From Candidatus Omnitrophota bacterium (GTDB taxonomy: Bacteria; Omnitrophota; Gorgyraeia; Tantalellales; Tantalellaceae), in assembly GCA_018814505.1 (NCBI GenBank), contig JAHIZQ010000045.1:1-5265 (forward strand): DNA of 5,265 nt. The letters are read 5' to 3'. The notes under the pieces were generated by a model. It made no database searches. It worked only from the letters and a program-made list of their open reading frames with translations, and was not told the origin of the DNA. Below are positions 1 to 5,265 of this stretch, in pieces. The position numbers were made by a program, and so were the translations under genes. Numbering within the stretch: the stretch's first letter is position 1; every line of letters starts with the position of its first letter.

Positions 1-3000
1 CGTGATACGGTTATGTACACCGCCGCGATAGTCGTATGTTTTAGTTCACTTGCTTTGTATGAATTTGCTATTGTCGCAACCTTATCTATTGCCACAACGT
101 TTTTACTGCAAAGGGTGAGCCCCGGAATAGAAAAACGGCTTGGCAGGGAAGTGTCAGAATTCGCCGCTGAGTCAATGAGCGGTCTTATCATGGTCTCCGC
201 GGGTATTACGCCCATGATAGCGTATCCTAAGGCGTACTATAACGCGCTCCAGAAAAACTCCGAAAACGCGGCTAATACTTTGAAAATGGTTCAAGGTGAA
301 GAATTTTATAAGCGATTTTTAAACGGAGATACAAGTTCTCAAAAAGCTTATATAGACAGCGCTGAAGAGGATGTTAAACTTGCCGAAGCTAAAATACAAG
401 AGTTTGTACAAAGCGCTTCAGCAAAAAAAGGATATGAACAACTCTATAAAAATATAGGAAACGTTTTTGGCGTTTTGTTTAGAGGCGAAGAACTTCCGCA
501 AGGCGTTACTACTCTCGCGAAATCGGACAAAAGGGCTGATGAAACAAAAGTTTCTGAAAAGAAAAAAGACAAAGATAAAATTTCGCCAGGGGAAGAGAAA
601 ACTACCTTTGCTAAACAGCAAAAGGAAGTAGAACAAGAACTTGGTGCGGCAGAAAAAGAAAAGAGACCTATCCATCAAAAATTAGGTTTATTAGGCGGTA
701 TTGACGGTGGTATAGGCGGCATAGGCCCTGGTCCAGGATCAGGCGGCGGACTTGGGTTGGGTCTAGGTGGCGGATCTCCGCCGCCTCCGGAACCAAAAGA
801 ACTAAAACCTTTAAAAATGGCTTCCGCATTTAGTGCGCCTTTCAACGCGCTTAACTTAGCAGTTGGCGCGTCTCAAATAATTGAAGAAGAAGCATTGAAA
901 AACATTCCCCAGGATACAAAGAAAACACTTGATTCTCTGCAGGAAAATTTGGTTAGGTCTGAACTCTCGAGCATAATGCTCAAAAGAATCATATTAACAT
1001 TTATGGTGGTACTGACAATTAGTTTAATGTTTGCTGGAAGCCAAAGAAAGGGAGGCACTGCAAGAGGAAGAGTATTTGCAATGCTGGCAGTATTAATGGC
1101 GGGTAGTATGCTTAGCTGTATGGTGGGATGTGGCAGTTCTGGGGGGCCTGGTAACGGTCCTAAACAGGAAACTCCGCCCACTTCAACGCATGACCCTGAG
1201 AACCAGGTTGAAACTTTTAACCCGGACACCCGGAATATTCACCGAAAAGTAGATAAAGACGGAAACATTATAGAATACCTTAACGAAAACTGGAACGGTC
1301 AGGGATACGGCCGTGTAGTTCTTTATTATGACGCCCAAAAAAATGAATACGCGACTTATGAGTGGTATGAAAAAGAAGTAGTAAAAACGTTATACAAAGG
1401 TAAATATGGCGTTACCGGTAACGAACCGTTATTAAGCGGCGTTAAAGCAGAGGAGAAGCAAAGCACATTTATATTTGACCACAATGGTGATCAGGTTGAA
1501 ATGAAACTTGCGAAAAACAACTGGATTCTTAAAACCCAGCATGTTTTAGTAGAAAATGACCCGTCTGCCGGCGACAATATTAGAGGCAAGGAAGTTACGT
1601 ATTATTTTCTTCCTGAGATTACTTACTTGTACGATTCTTTTGAAGGGCCTAATGGATACGGCAGGGTGTGCTGTGTTGATAACCATACAGATAACTGGTA
1701 CGCGAATATCACTTTCGCGGATCAAGATAATCCTCAGGATTATAGAAGATCCGCAAGAGAAGTCAAAGTTTTAAGAGATGATCCGGTAACAGGTGCGGTA
1801 AAAGACACTTTGTTGGCCGATGAAACCTACTACACTACCGGTAATCTTAAAACAAAGTATGTTCCCAAAGAAACCGATCCATCTGCCGGCGACAATATTA
1901 GGGGGGATGAAGTTACATACCATTATGAAAACAGGACAAAAGACGGCAAAACTTATGGAAGAGTTGTCGGCATAGATAACCATACTGACAATTTAAAAGA
2001 AGAGCTAGAGTATGCTAATCAGAATGCTGATGACGATACTAGAACAGGCCGAAAAATAAAAATATTGGAAAATGATCCCATAATAGGCGCGGAAAAAGAT
2101 ACTTTAATGGAGAAAGATGAATACCACGCGAATGGCAATGTCAAAAGAGTGCGTATATTCAAAAAAATTGCTGATAACAGCATCGTTGACTGTCCTGAAA
2201 TAATAGAATACGAGTCAACAGCTTTTGCGGGCAAAGACTACGGCCGGGTAGTGTTATGTTATGACGAGCTTTGGAAAGAGTACAAAGTTTATGTTTGGGA
2301 CGGGGCATTAGTAACAATAAAAGTTCATACCGGAGACTACGATGCGCCAGAAGGATCTGCCTTATTAAATGATGTGCAGGAAAGTGAAAAAGAACGGGAA
2401 TATGTTTATGAACACAACGGAGAACAGGAAGATTTAGATACCAATACAAATGGCTGGGATTTAATCAGTCAGACAGAATACGAAAACAGCAATATCGTGC
2501 AGATATTTACATATTATGGTAACGGTAATATCCAGTCGCAGGAAGTTATGAGTGTGCCTGAACTGGACAGCGAATTTTACGGATTGCATGTAACGTATCA
2601 TTTTATAAACGAGACAATAACAGATATGAATTACGGCCGCGTAGAAAAAATAATTAACCATGCCGATAACTGGTACTATGAGATCACTTATTTAAATGGT
2701 AGTAACGCGGATGATAGCCGACTTCAGAGTAAAATAAAAAAAGATTTAAATACAAATGCTGAATTGGGATGGCGTGAAGAATATTATTCAAACGGCAACT
2801 TGAAACTAACAATTGACGATGACGGGAATATTCACGCATATGGCAATACTGGTTGGAGTTACGGCCGTACAACGTTAATTTATGACGCAAGCTACCTGCA
2901 ATATACAACTTATGAATGGACAGATACTCAGGCAACGTTAACGGTATATGACGGTGAATACAGCATTTTCTCAGGAGTTAATGACTCAGAGAAAGTTGTG

Positions 3001-5265
3001 ACCTATGTATATGACCATCAAGGCGAGACGAGCAATCTTAACACCTATTCAAATGGCTGGAAATTGCGCAGTGCAGTTTATCCAGACGGCGCGCAAAGTG
3101 AATATTATGCTGACGAAACCCTTAAAAGGTCAATAGACGCCCAAGGCAATATAAAAGAGCTTGATGAGAACGGCAATATAGTACTTTACGCTAAAGTAGA
3201 GGAGAATTTGTATGATACTTATGTTTGGGACGGTGCGGAAGTAATTGTTACAACATATGAAGGCAATTACAGCGCGGTTTTAGGTGACGCGTTACTTGTA
3301 GATGTTGTTGAAGATGAAAAAACCGGAGTCTATAGGTATTACCACAATGGTGAGTTCACCAATCTTGATGTTAATGCGAACGGCTGGACTTTTATAGAAA
3401 CTGTGGATACTTTTAGCGCGGGGCCTTCCGCGTTTCAAAGCGTAAGAAGCGTTTCTTCTTTTGGAACTACTGGCCAACAACCAAAAACTCTTATGAAAGC
3501 AACGCCGCCGCAGGATTTGATGCAGATTGCCGGTACAATTTCAGAGCGTTATGCTGACGGCAACCTGAAAAGGTTAATAGACATAGCCGGTAATATTAAG
3601 GAACTAGACGAACAAGGCCGTCTTGTGCTTTATTTTGACGTAGAAAAAGGACAATACACGATATATAACTGGGGACGTGATCAGGTGACTGTAGTTGAAT
3701 ACAACGGAATTTACTCGATAAATATGGGGGATGAAGTTAGGAAAAATGTTAACCCTGAAGAAGAAACAGCAGTTTACTTATACGATCACAATGGAGAACA
3801 GTTTAACACCAATGTTAACACAAACGGCTGGGTTTCACAGGGAGTTTATTATCCTAATACTGCTATTAAAAGATACTTCGGCCTTTCTCCTCTAGAAAAG
3901 TTTACCAGAAGGATGGCATGGCGCGCGTTGGCAGACCAGGAAACAATGAATTTAATCGGTGAAAAATGGACAGCTGAAACTTCCTGGCATGACAGTTTGG
4001 GTTTAACCGCGGTAACCAGGGCAGAAGATGAATCGCTTTTAGTAAGCGCGGATCTTAAAGGCCAGGATGCTTCTAAAAGTAAAGGTGAGATATTTTGCGA
4101 TTTAAGCCAAGGAACAGTTGATATTTCGAATGGCAAAATAATTGTTACGTTTCAGGTGCCGCCGAAATTCGCGGCAAACCAGATAAACGGTATACAGATT
4201 CTTGTGAAAGACGGCCAGTGGCGGAACCAGTACGCCAGATGGACAAATGTTAAACAGTCCGGAGAATGGCTTACAGTGGAACTCGCGCCTACAACAAAAG
4301 GAATAGACCCGCAAGGCTGGACAGACGACAATTTTGATCCGTCTGACATACGGAGAGTAGGCATAAAATTTGCTATTAACGATTCGTCTACTGATGTAGT
4401 CAATACATCAGCAGGTGACGGTTATTTTAAAGTAAAAGAAATAAACGTTGTTGCCAGTAATGTTAGTGTACCAGCCCCTGAATCGAAAAATCCTTATAAG
4501 ACTGATCCTACGATTGTTCCTGCTGTAAGCGCTCAGGAATTTGCGGATAATTCTGGCGTGAGTTTTTATCTCTCAATGTACGAAAAAGCGGTTGGTGTGG
4601 CAGGTCAAAGTATAAGCGCGTGTTATGACAAAGTATTGGCATTATTTAAAAGACTTAAAGTTAGTTCCGCGAGAGTATGGCTTACAATAGGTTCTAAAAA
4701 TACGAGCGGGATTAGATATGATGATGTGACTGGCATGCCTTTAGACTTTACAAACTTTGACCTTGCTGTTCAGGACGTTGTTAAATTAGTGCAGATAGCT
4801 AAAGAAACTAACACAAAGCTTATATTGGTCCTTCATAATAATGATCTTGCTGAACACCACAAAGATGTTTTTGTTGATCCTGACAAAAGAGCCGCGTTAA
4901 TCGAACTTGACCGTCAGCTTCTCGAGAGAGTTAAATCCGAGCTAGGTGCTGATTGGGATAATTATGTTAAAGCTATTGAATTTATGAACGAACCGGATGA
5001 CGCGAACACTTTTGTATATTATACTCAGGAATTTGTAAAAGCCGGTAACGCGATGATCAGAACGCTCGGCAAACCAGTTACTCTGGGCCCTGGAAAAATG
5101 GAAAACGCGGAATTTTGGCTTCTTGAGTCAATGCTTAAGCCCGGAGACATTTTTCAACTGCATGCTTATAACAATAACAAAGAACAACTCCTTAGCGATT
5201 TAAGATTGAATATAGGCAGGCTTGACGTGCCGGAAGGCGTAAGTGTTATTTATGGCGAAGTTCAG
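1..5265 (+). CDS. Giant multidomain membrane/envelope protein with repeats, CBM-like module and GH-A glycoside hydrolase domain (partial at both ends)
   Basis: Frame 1 is open through all 1755 codons, and no other frame stays open for more than about 120 codons. The predicted protein has a coherent domain order: hydrophobic segments (4-36, 61-75), charged linker (174-223), Gly/Pro-rich linker (229-263), hydrophobic hairpin with lipobox-like end (327-377), A/B repeat region (about 412-1293), CBM-like beta-sandwich (about 1317-1484) and a GH5-like TIM barrel (about 1516 to the end). Regularly spaced protein repeats and a complete series of barrel active-site residues show the frame is translated and intact. 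Both termini are outside the window, so total length is unknown but exceeds 1755 residues; ordinary GH5-type enzymes are usually 300-600. Likely role, inferred: anchored, extracytoplasmic polysaccharide binding and hydrolysis. The exact substrate and overall family are not recognised. An alternative is that two ancestral genes, joined near residue 343-377, were fused into one frame. Confidence 0.95.
10..225 (+). other. N-terminal hydrophobic segments (predicted membrane region) of the giant ORF
   Basis: Residues 4-36 are almost entirely hydrophobic or small, interrupted by one acidic residue (E21), so they may be one long or two short membrane helices. A basic stretch follows (R38, K45, R46, R49). 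Residues 61-75 form a second, weaker hydrophobic segment broken by P71. The window opens mid-protein, so this could be the tail of a larger membrane domain. I do not recognise the family; topology is inferred from hydrophobicity read by eye. Confidence 0.5.
232..669 (+). other. Helical-looking polar region ending in a Lys/Glu-rich charged linker
   Basis: Residues 78-160 are polar with spaced hydrophobic residues and few Gly/Pro, suggesting amphipathic helices (for example 115-148, rich in Ala, Glu and Lys). Residues 174-223 are strongly charged, dominated by Lys, Glu, Asp and Gln, with a Lys-rich core around 186-193; this part is likely an extended helix, coiled coil or disordered spacer. No catalytic motif was seen and no family was recognised. 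It joins the N-terminal membrane-like part to the Gly-rich linker that follows directly. Confidence 0.45.
685..789 (+). other. Gly-rich then Pro-rich low-complexity linker
   Basis: Residues 229-259 contain about 18 glycines with Leu, Ile, Pro and Asp between them, then four prolines at 260-263. The codons vary (GGC, GGT, GGA, GGG), so this is selection for or drift towards glycine in the protein rather than a simple DNA microsatellite. It is likely a flexible hinge between the charged region and the helical stretch at 264-326. Confidence 0.7.
979..1131 (+). other. Hydrophobic hairpin with internal lipoprotein-signal-like end (Cys377)
   Basis: Residues 327-345 form a hydrophobic segment. Residues 349-357 carry four basic residues (R349, K350, R355, R357). 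Residues 358-376 form a second hydrophobic segment ending Met-Val-Gly followed by Cys377, then Gly-Ser-Ser-Gly-Gly and a Pro/Thr-rich linker to about 399. Positive charges between two hydrophobic segments predict a cytoplasmic loop, with what follows exported. The basic n-region, hydrophobic core, lipobox-like end and Gly/Ser linker also match a lipoprotein signal peptide read from Met343. The -3 and -2 residues (Met, Val) are less usual than the common Leu-Ala/Ser. Cys373, in Leu-Ser-Cys, is an alternative. Processing at an internal site is not established. Confidence 0.5.
1309..1524 (+). repeat. Protein repeat A, copy 1 (A1, residues 437-508)
   Basis: This is the first of five units sharing one scaffold: Gly-Arg-Val-Val-Leu-Tyr, a Tyr-x-Trp 17 residues after the Arg position (W455), a Tyr-x-Gly-x-Tyr strand pair, then His-Asn-Gly-Asp (H494) and a closing Asn-Trp (W508). 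A1 is the most diverged at its end, with Lys-Asn-Asn-Trp where other copies have Asn-Gly-Trp. It is preceded by a leader containing Val-Asp-Lys-Asp-Gly-Asn-Ile-Ile-Glu (417-425). Alternating polar and aromatic residues suggest beta strands. Family not recognised. Confidence 0.85.
1558..1875 (+). repeat. Protein repeat B, copy 1 (B1, residues 520-625)
   Basis: The unit opens with Asp-Pro-Ser-Ala-Gly-Asp-Asn-Ile-Arg-Gly, then Val-Thr-Tyr, Tyr-Gly-Arg-Val (553-556), and Asn-His-Thr-Asp-Asn-Trp (561-566) with the His exactly 7 residues after the Arg. It closes with Tyr-Tyr-Thr-Thr-Gly-Asn-Leu-Lys (610-617). The copy has a 106-residue period with B2. Twenty bases at 1564-1583 recur unchanged at 1882-1901, pointing to a fairly recent tandem duplication. 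Confidence 0.85.
1876..2193 (+). repeat. Protein repeat B, copy 2 (B2, residues 626-731)
   Basis: This tandem copy of B1 has the same opening decapeptide, Tyr-Gly-Arg-Val-Val (652-656) and Asn-His-Thr-Asp-Asn (660-664), but Leu665 replaces the Trp found in B1 and B3, and the following strand is replaced by an acidic, helical-looking stretch (666-680). The Asn-Asp-Pro-x-x-Gly-Ala motif of B1 is kept at 688-697. It closes with Tyr-His-Ala-Asn-Gly-Asn-Val-Lys (708-715), the leader to repeat A2. Confidence 0.85.
2242..2457 (+). repeat. Protein repeat A, copy 2 (A2, residues 748-819)
   Basis: A full 72-residue unit: Gly-Arg-Val-Val-Leu (748-752), W766, Thr-Gly-Asp-Tyr (777-780), His-Asn-Gly-Glu (H805) and Asn-Gly-Trp (W819). 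Spacings are identical to A1: Arg to Trp 17, Trp to His 39, His to Trp 14. It is followed by a Tyr-Tyr-Gly-Asn-Gly-Asn-Ile leader (838-844) that opens into B3. Confidence 0.88.
2566..2817 (+). repeat. Protein repeat B, copy 3 (B3, residues 856-939), diverged and separated
   Basis: This shares Val-Thr-Tyr-His (864-867), Tyr-Gly-Arg-Val (878-881), Asn-His-Ala-Asp-Asn-Trp-Tyr (886-892, His again 7 after Arg) and the terminal Tyr-Tyr-Ser-Asn-Gly-Asn-Leu-Lys (928-935) with B1/B2. The opening Asp-Pro-Ser-Ala-Gly block is lost, so the unit is about 84 rather than 106 residues. It lies between A2 and A3, away from the B1-B2 tandem pair. Confidence 0.78.
2863..3060 (+). repeat. Protein repeat A, copy 3 (A3, residues 955-1020), shortened
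   Basis: Gly-Arg (955-956), W973, Asp-Gly-Glu-Tyr-Ser (984-988), His-Gln-Gly-Glu (H1006) and Asn-Gly-Trp (W1020) all align with the other copies. The Trp-to-His spacing is 33 instead of 39, because six residues around the Gly-Asp-x-Leu-Leu loop are missing; the other two spacings (17 and 14) are unchanged. Asn is replaced by Gln at 1007. Confidence 0.86.
3106..3189 (+). repeat. Leader repeat, copy 1 (residues 1036-1063)
   Basis: This 28-residue stretch leads into A4. It matches the stretch at residues 1184-1211 leading into A5 at 20 of 28 positions, sharing Leu-Lys-Arg-x-Ile-Asp and Gly-Asn-Ile-Lys-Glu-Leu-Asp-Glu. The bases are also clearly related, 444 bases apart, so leader and A unit were probably duplicated together. 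The Tyr-x-x-x-Gly-x-Leu-Lys form loosely resembles MORN/YwqK-type short repeats; that link is only an impression. Its last six residues overlap the start of A4. Confidence 0.8.
3172..3387 (+). repeat. Protein repeat A, copy 4 (A4, residues 1058-1129)
   Basis: A full 72-residue unit in which Gly-Asn (1058-1059) stands where A1-A3 and A5 have Gly-Arg. W1076, Glu-Gly-Asn-Tyr-Ser (1087-1091), Gly-Asp-Ala-Leu-Leu (1095-1099), His-Asn-Gly-Glu (H1115) and Asn-Gly-Trp (W1129) keep the 17/39/14 spacing. The Tyr-Val-Trp-Asp-Gly-Ala stretch (1074-1079) is shared with A2 (764-769), suggesting these two are closest. Confidence 0.87.
3388..3549 (+). other. Ser/Thr/Gln-rich insertion between repeats A4 and A5
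   Basis: Residues 1130-1183 do not match either repeat. They are rich in Ser, Thr, Gln, Ala and Pro with few aromatic residues and look like an exposed linker, perhaps disordered. They interrupt the otherwise regular chain of leader plus A unit and lengthen the step from A4 to A5 to 148 residues. No motif was recognised. Confidence 0.55.
3550..3633 (+). repeat. Leader repeat, copy 2 (residues 1184-1211)
   Basis: This is the second copy of the 28-residue leader, with Tyr-Ala-Asp-Gly-Asn-Leu-Lys-Arg (1184-1191), Gly-Asn-Ile-Lys-Glu-Leu-Asp-Glu (1197-1204) and Val-Leu-Tyr (1209-1211). Twenty of 28 residues equal copy 1. It flows directly into, and overlaps the first residues of, A5. Shorter relatives of the leader precede A1 (412-425) and A3 (928-945). 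Confidence 0.8.
3616..3831 (+). repeat. Protein repeat A, copy 5 (A5, residues 1206-1277)
   Basis: The last full 72-residue unit: Gly-Arg-Leu-Val-Leu-Tyr (1206-1211), W1224, Asn-Gly-Ile-Tyr-Ser (1235-1239), Gly-Asp (1243-1244), Asp-His-Asn-Gly-Glu (H1263) and Asn-Gly-Trp (W1277), with 17/39/14 spacing. A final degenerate leader, Tyr-Tyr-Pro-Asn-Thr-Ala-Ile-Lys-Arg (1283-1291), follows with no further A or B unit, so the repeat array ends here. Confidence 0.88.
3949..4452 (+). other. Carbohydrate-binding-module-like beta-sandwich (residues about 1317-1484)
   Basis: The order of strands fits jelly-roll, galactose-binding-like modules that accompany plant or microbial polysaccharide hydrolases: Gly-Lys-Ile-Ile-Val-Thr-Phe (1378-1384); an aromatic-rich Asp-Gly-Gln-Trp strand with W1407, Y1411 and W1414 that could line a sugar-binding face; Gly-Glu-Trp-Leu-Thr-Val-Glu-Leu (1421-1428); Phe-Asp-Pro-Ser-Asp-Ile-Arg (1445-1451) leading to Val-Gly-Ile-Lys-Phe (1453-1457); and a closing Gly-Tyr-Phe-Lys-Val-Lys-Glu-Ile (1474-1481). 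In such modules the last strand typically carries a conserved Asp or Glu after the hydrophobics. It lies immediately upstream of the hydrolase barrel, the usual CBM-catalytic pairing. The family number and ligand cannot be assigned by eye. Confidence 0.6.
4546..5265 (+). other. Clan GH-A (GH5-like) glycoside hydrolase catalytic domain, C-terminally cut by the window
   Basis: Residues about 1516-1755 follow a TIM-barrel pattern with the residues typical of GH5-like enzymes in order. Strand 2 is Ala-Arg-Val-Trp with R1558. Strand 3 is Leu-Ile-Leu-Val-Leu-His with H1612. Strand 4 is Ile-Glu-Phe-Met-Asn-Glu-Pro with N1663 and acid/base E1664. Strand 6 is Phe-Gln-Leu-His-Ala-Tyr with H1721 and Y1723. 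Strand 7 is Val-Ile-Tyr-Gly-Glu with putative nucleophile E1753. The 89-residue gap between the two glutamates is reasonable for this fold. Strand 8 and its usual Trp lie beyond the window. Expected chemistry is retaining hydrolysis of a beta-linked glycan; substrate (mannan, glucan or other) is undetermined. All visible key residues are present, so it is probably active. Confidence 0.82.

Noticed and set aside
418..678. An 86-codon minus-strand open frame rich in Phe and Leu that could pass for a membrane protein
   Set aside because: The Phe/Leu content is what results from reading the opposite strand of a Lys/Glu-rich coding stretch.
1063..1083. Purine-rich AGAGGAAG before the ATG at 1081 as the start of a separate gene
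   Set aside because: The frame upstream is open and continuous, Met361 would lack a basic n-region, and purine-rich bases are common in this coding sequence; kept only as an option in the internal lipoprotein finding.
873..1229. A 118-codon open frame on the minus strand
   Set aside because: It lies entirely opposite the continuous forward frame, over its hydrophobic hairpin and linker; its protein shows no domain and looks like a complement of the forward codons.
1556..1774. A 72-codon forward open frame in a different frame
   Set aside because: It covers repeat B1, which is clearly coded in frame 1 as shown by its protein-level match to B2 and B3; the alternative product has no recognisable feature.
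1558..2193. Direct DNA repeats as a CRISPR array or insertion-sequence ends
   Set aside because: The repeated blocks are in frame, 318 bases apart, imperfect and explained by duplicated protein modules; there are no regular short spacers or inverted ends.
1309..3831. The repeat region as RHS/YD repeats of a polymorphic toxin
   Set aside because: Tyr-Asp pairs occur, but the short YD-repeat consensus and an RHS core are absent, the unit is about 72 residues, and the C-terminal side is a CBM and hydrolase rather than a toxin tip.
3849..4403. Overlapping minus-strand open frames at 3849-4136, 4102-4314 and 4152-4403
   Set aside because: They overlap each other in different frames and sit opposite the CBM-like module, whose forward protein pattern is far more convincing.
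4546..5265. Naming the hydrolase as a specific enzyme such as mannanase or endoglucanase
   Set aside because: The visible residues define clan GH-A only; substrate-determining loops are not recognisable and the end of the barrel is outside the window.

Overview
The whole window is the inside of one very long bacterial gene. Forward frame 1 reads from base 1 to base 5265 (1755 codons) without a stop, and neither its true start nor its stop lies in the window. There is no intergenic DNA, RNA gene, mobile element, CRISPR array, promoter or terminator that I can support. Short open frames on the minus strand and in other forward frames are shadows of this gene.

Layout by residue of the open frame. 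Residues 1-77 hold hydrophobic, membrane-like segments. Residues 78-223 are polar, mostly helical-looking and become strongly charged (Lys/Glu). Residues 229-263 are a Gly-rich then Pro-rich flexible stretch. Residues 327-376 hold two hydrophobic segments around a basic loop; the second ends in a lipobox-like Met-Val-Gly-Cys, followed by a Gly/Ser/Pro/Thr linker, much like a lipoprotein N terminus placed in the middle of a protein. Residues about 412-1293 are a repeat region. It holds five copies of a 72-residue unit (A1-A5, A3 shortened to 66) and three copies of a related unit (B1-B3) in the order A1-B1-B2-A2-B3-A3-A4-A5, joined by leaders of the form Tyr-x-x-Gly-Asn-Leu-Lys. Residues about 1317-1484 look like a beta-sandwich carbohydrate-binding module. 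Residues about 1516-1755 are a clan GH-A (GH5-like) glycoside hydrolase TIM barrel, cut by the window edge just after its putative nucleophile.

The simplest reading is a giant envelope protein. Its N-terminal part would sit in or across the cytoplasmic membrane, and the repeats would form a long extracytoplasmic stalk or binding surface carrying a CBM-hydrolase pair that acts on a polysaccharide. Composition is moderately AT-rich by eye, with abundant GCG codons. Very large mosaic proteins with carbohydrate-active domains are known from Omnitrophota and related uncultivated Gram-negative bacteria, so that is my guess for the source, but the sequence does not prove it.
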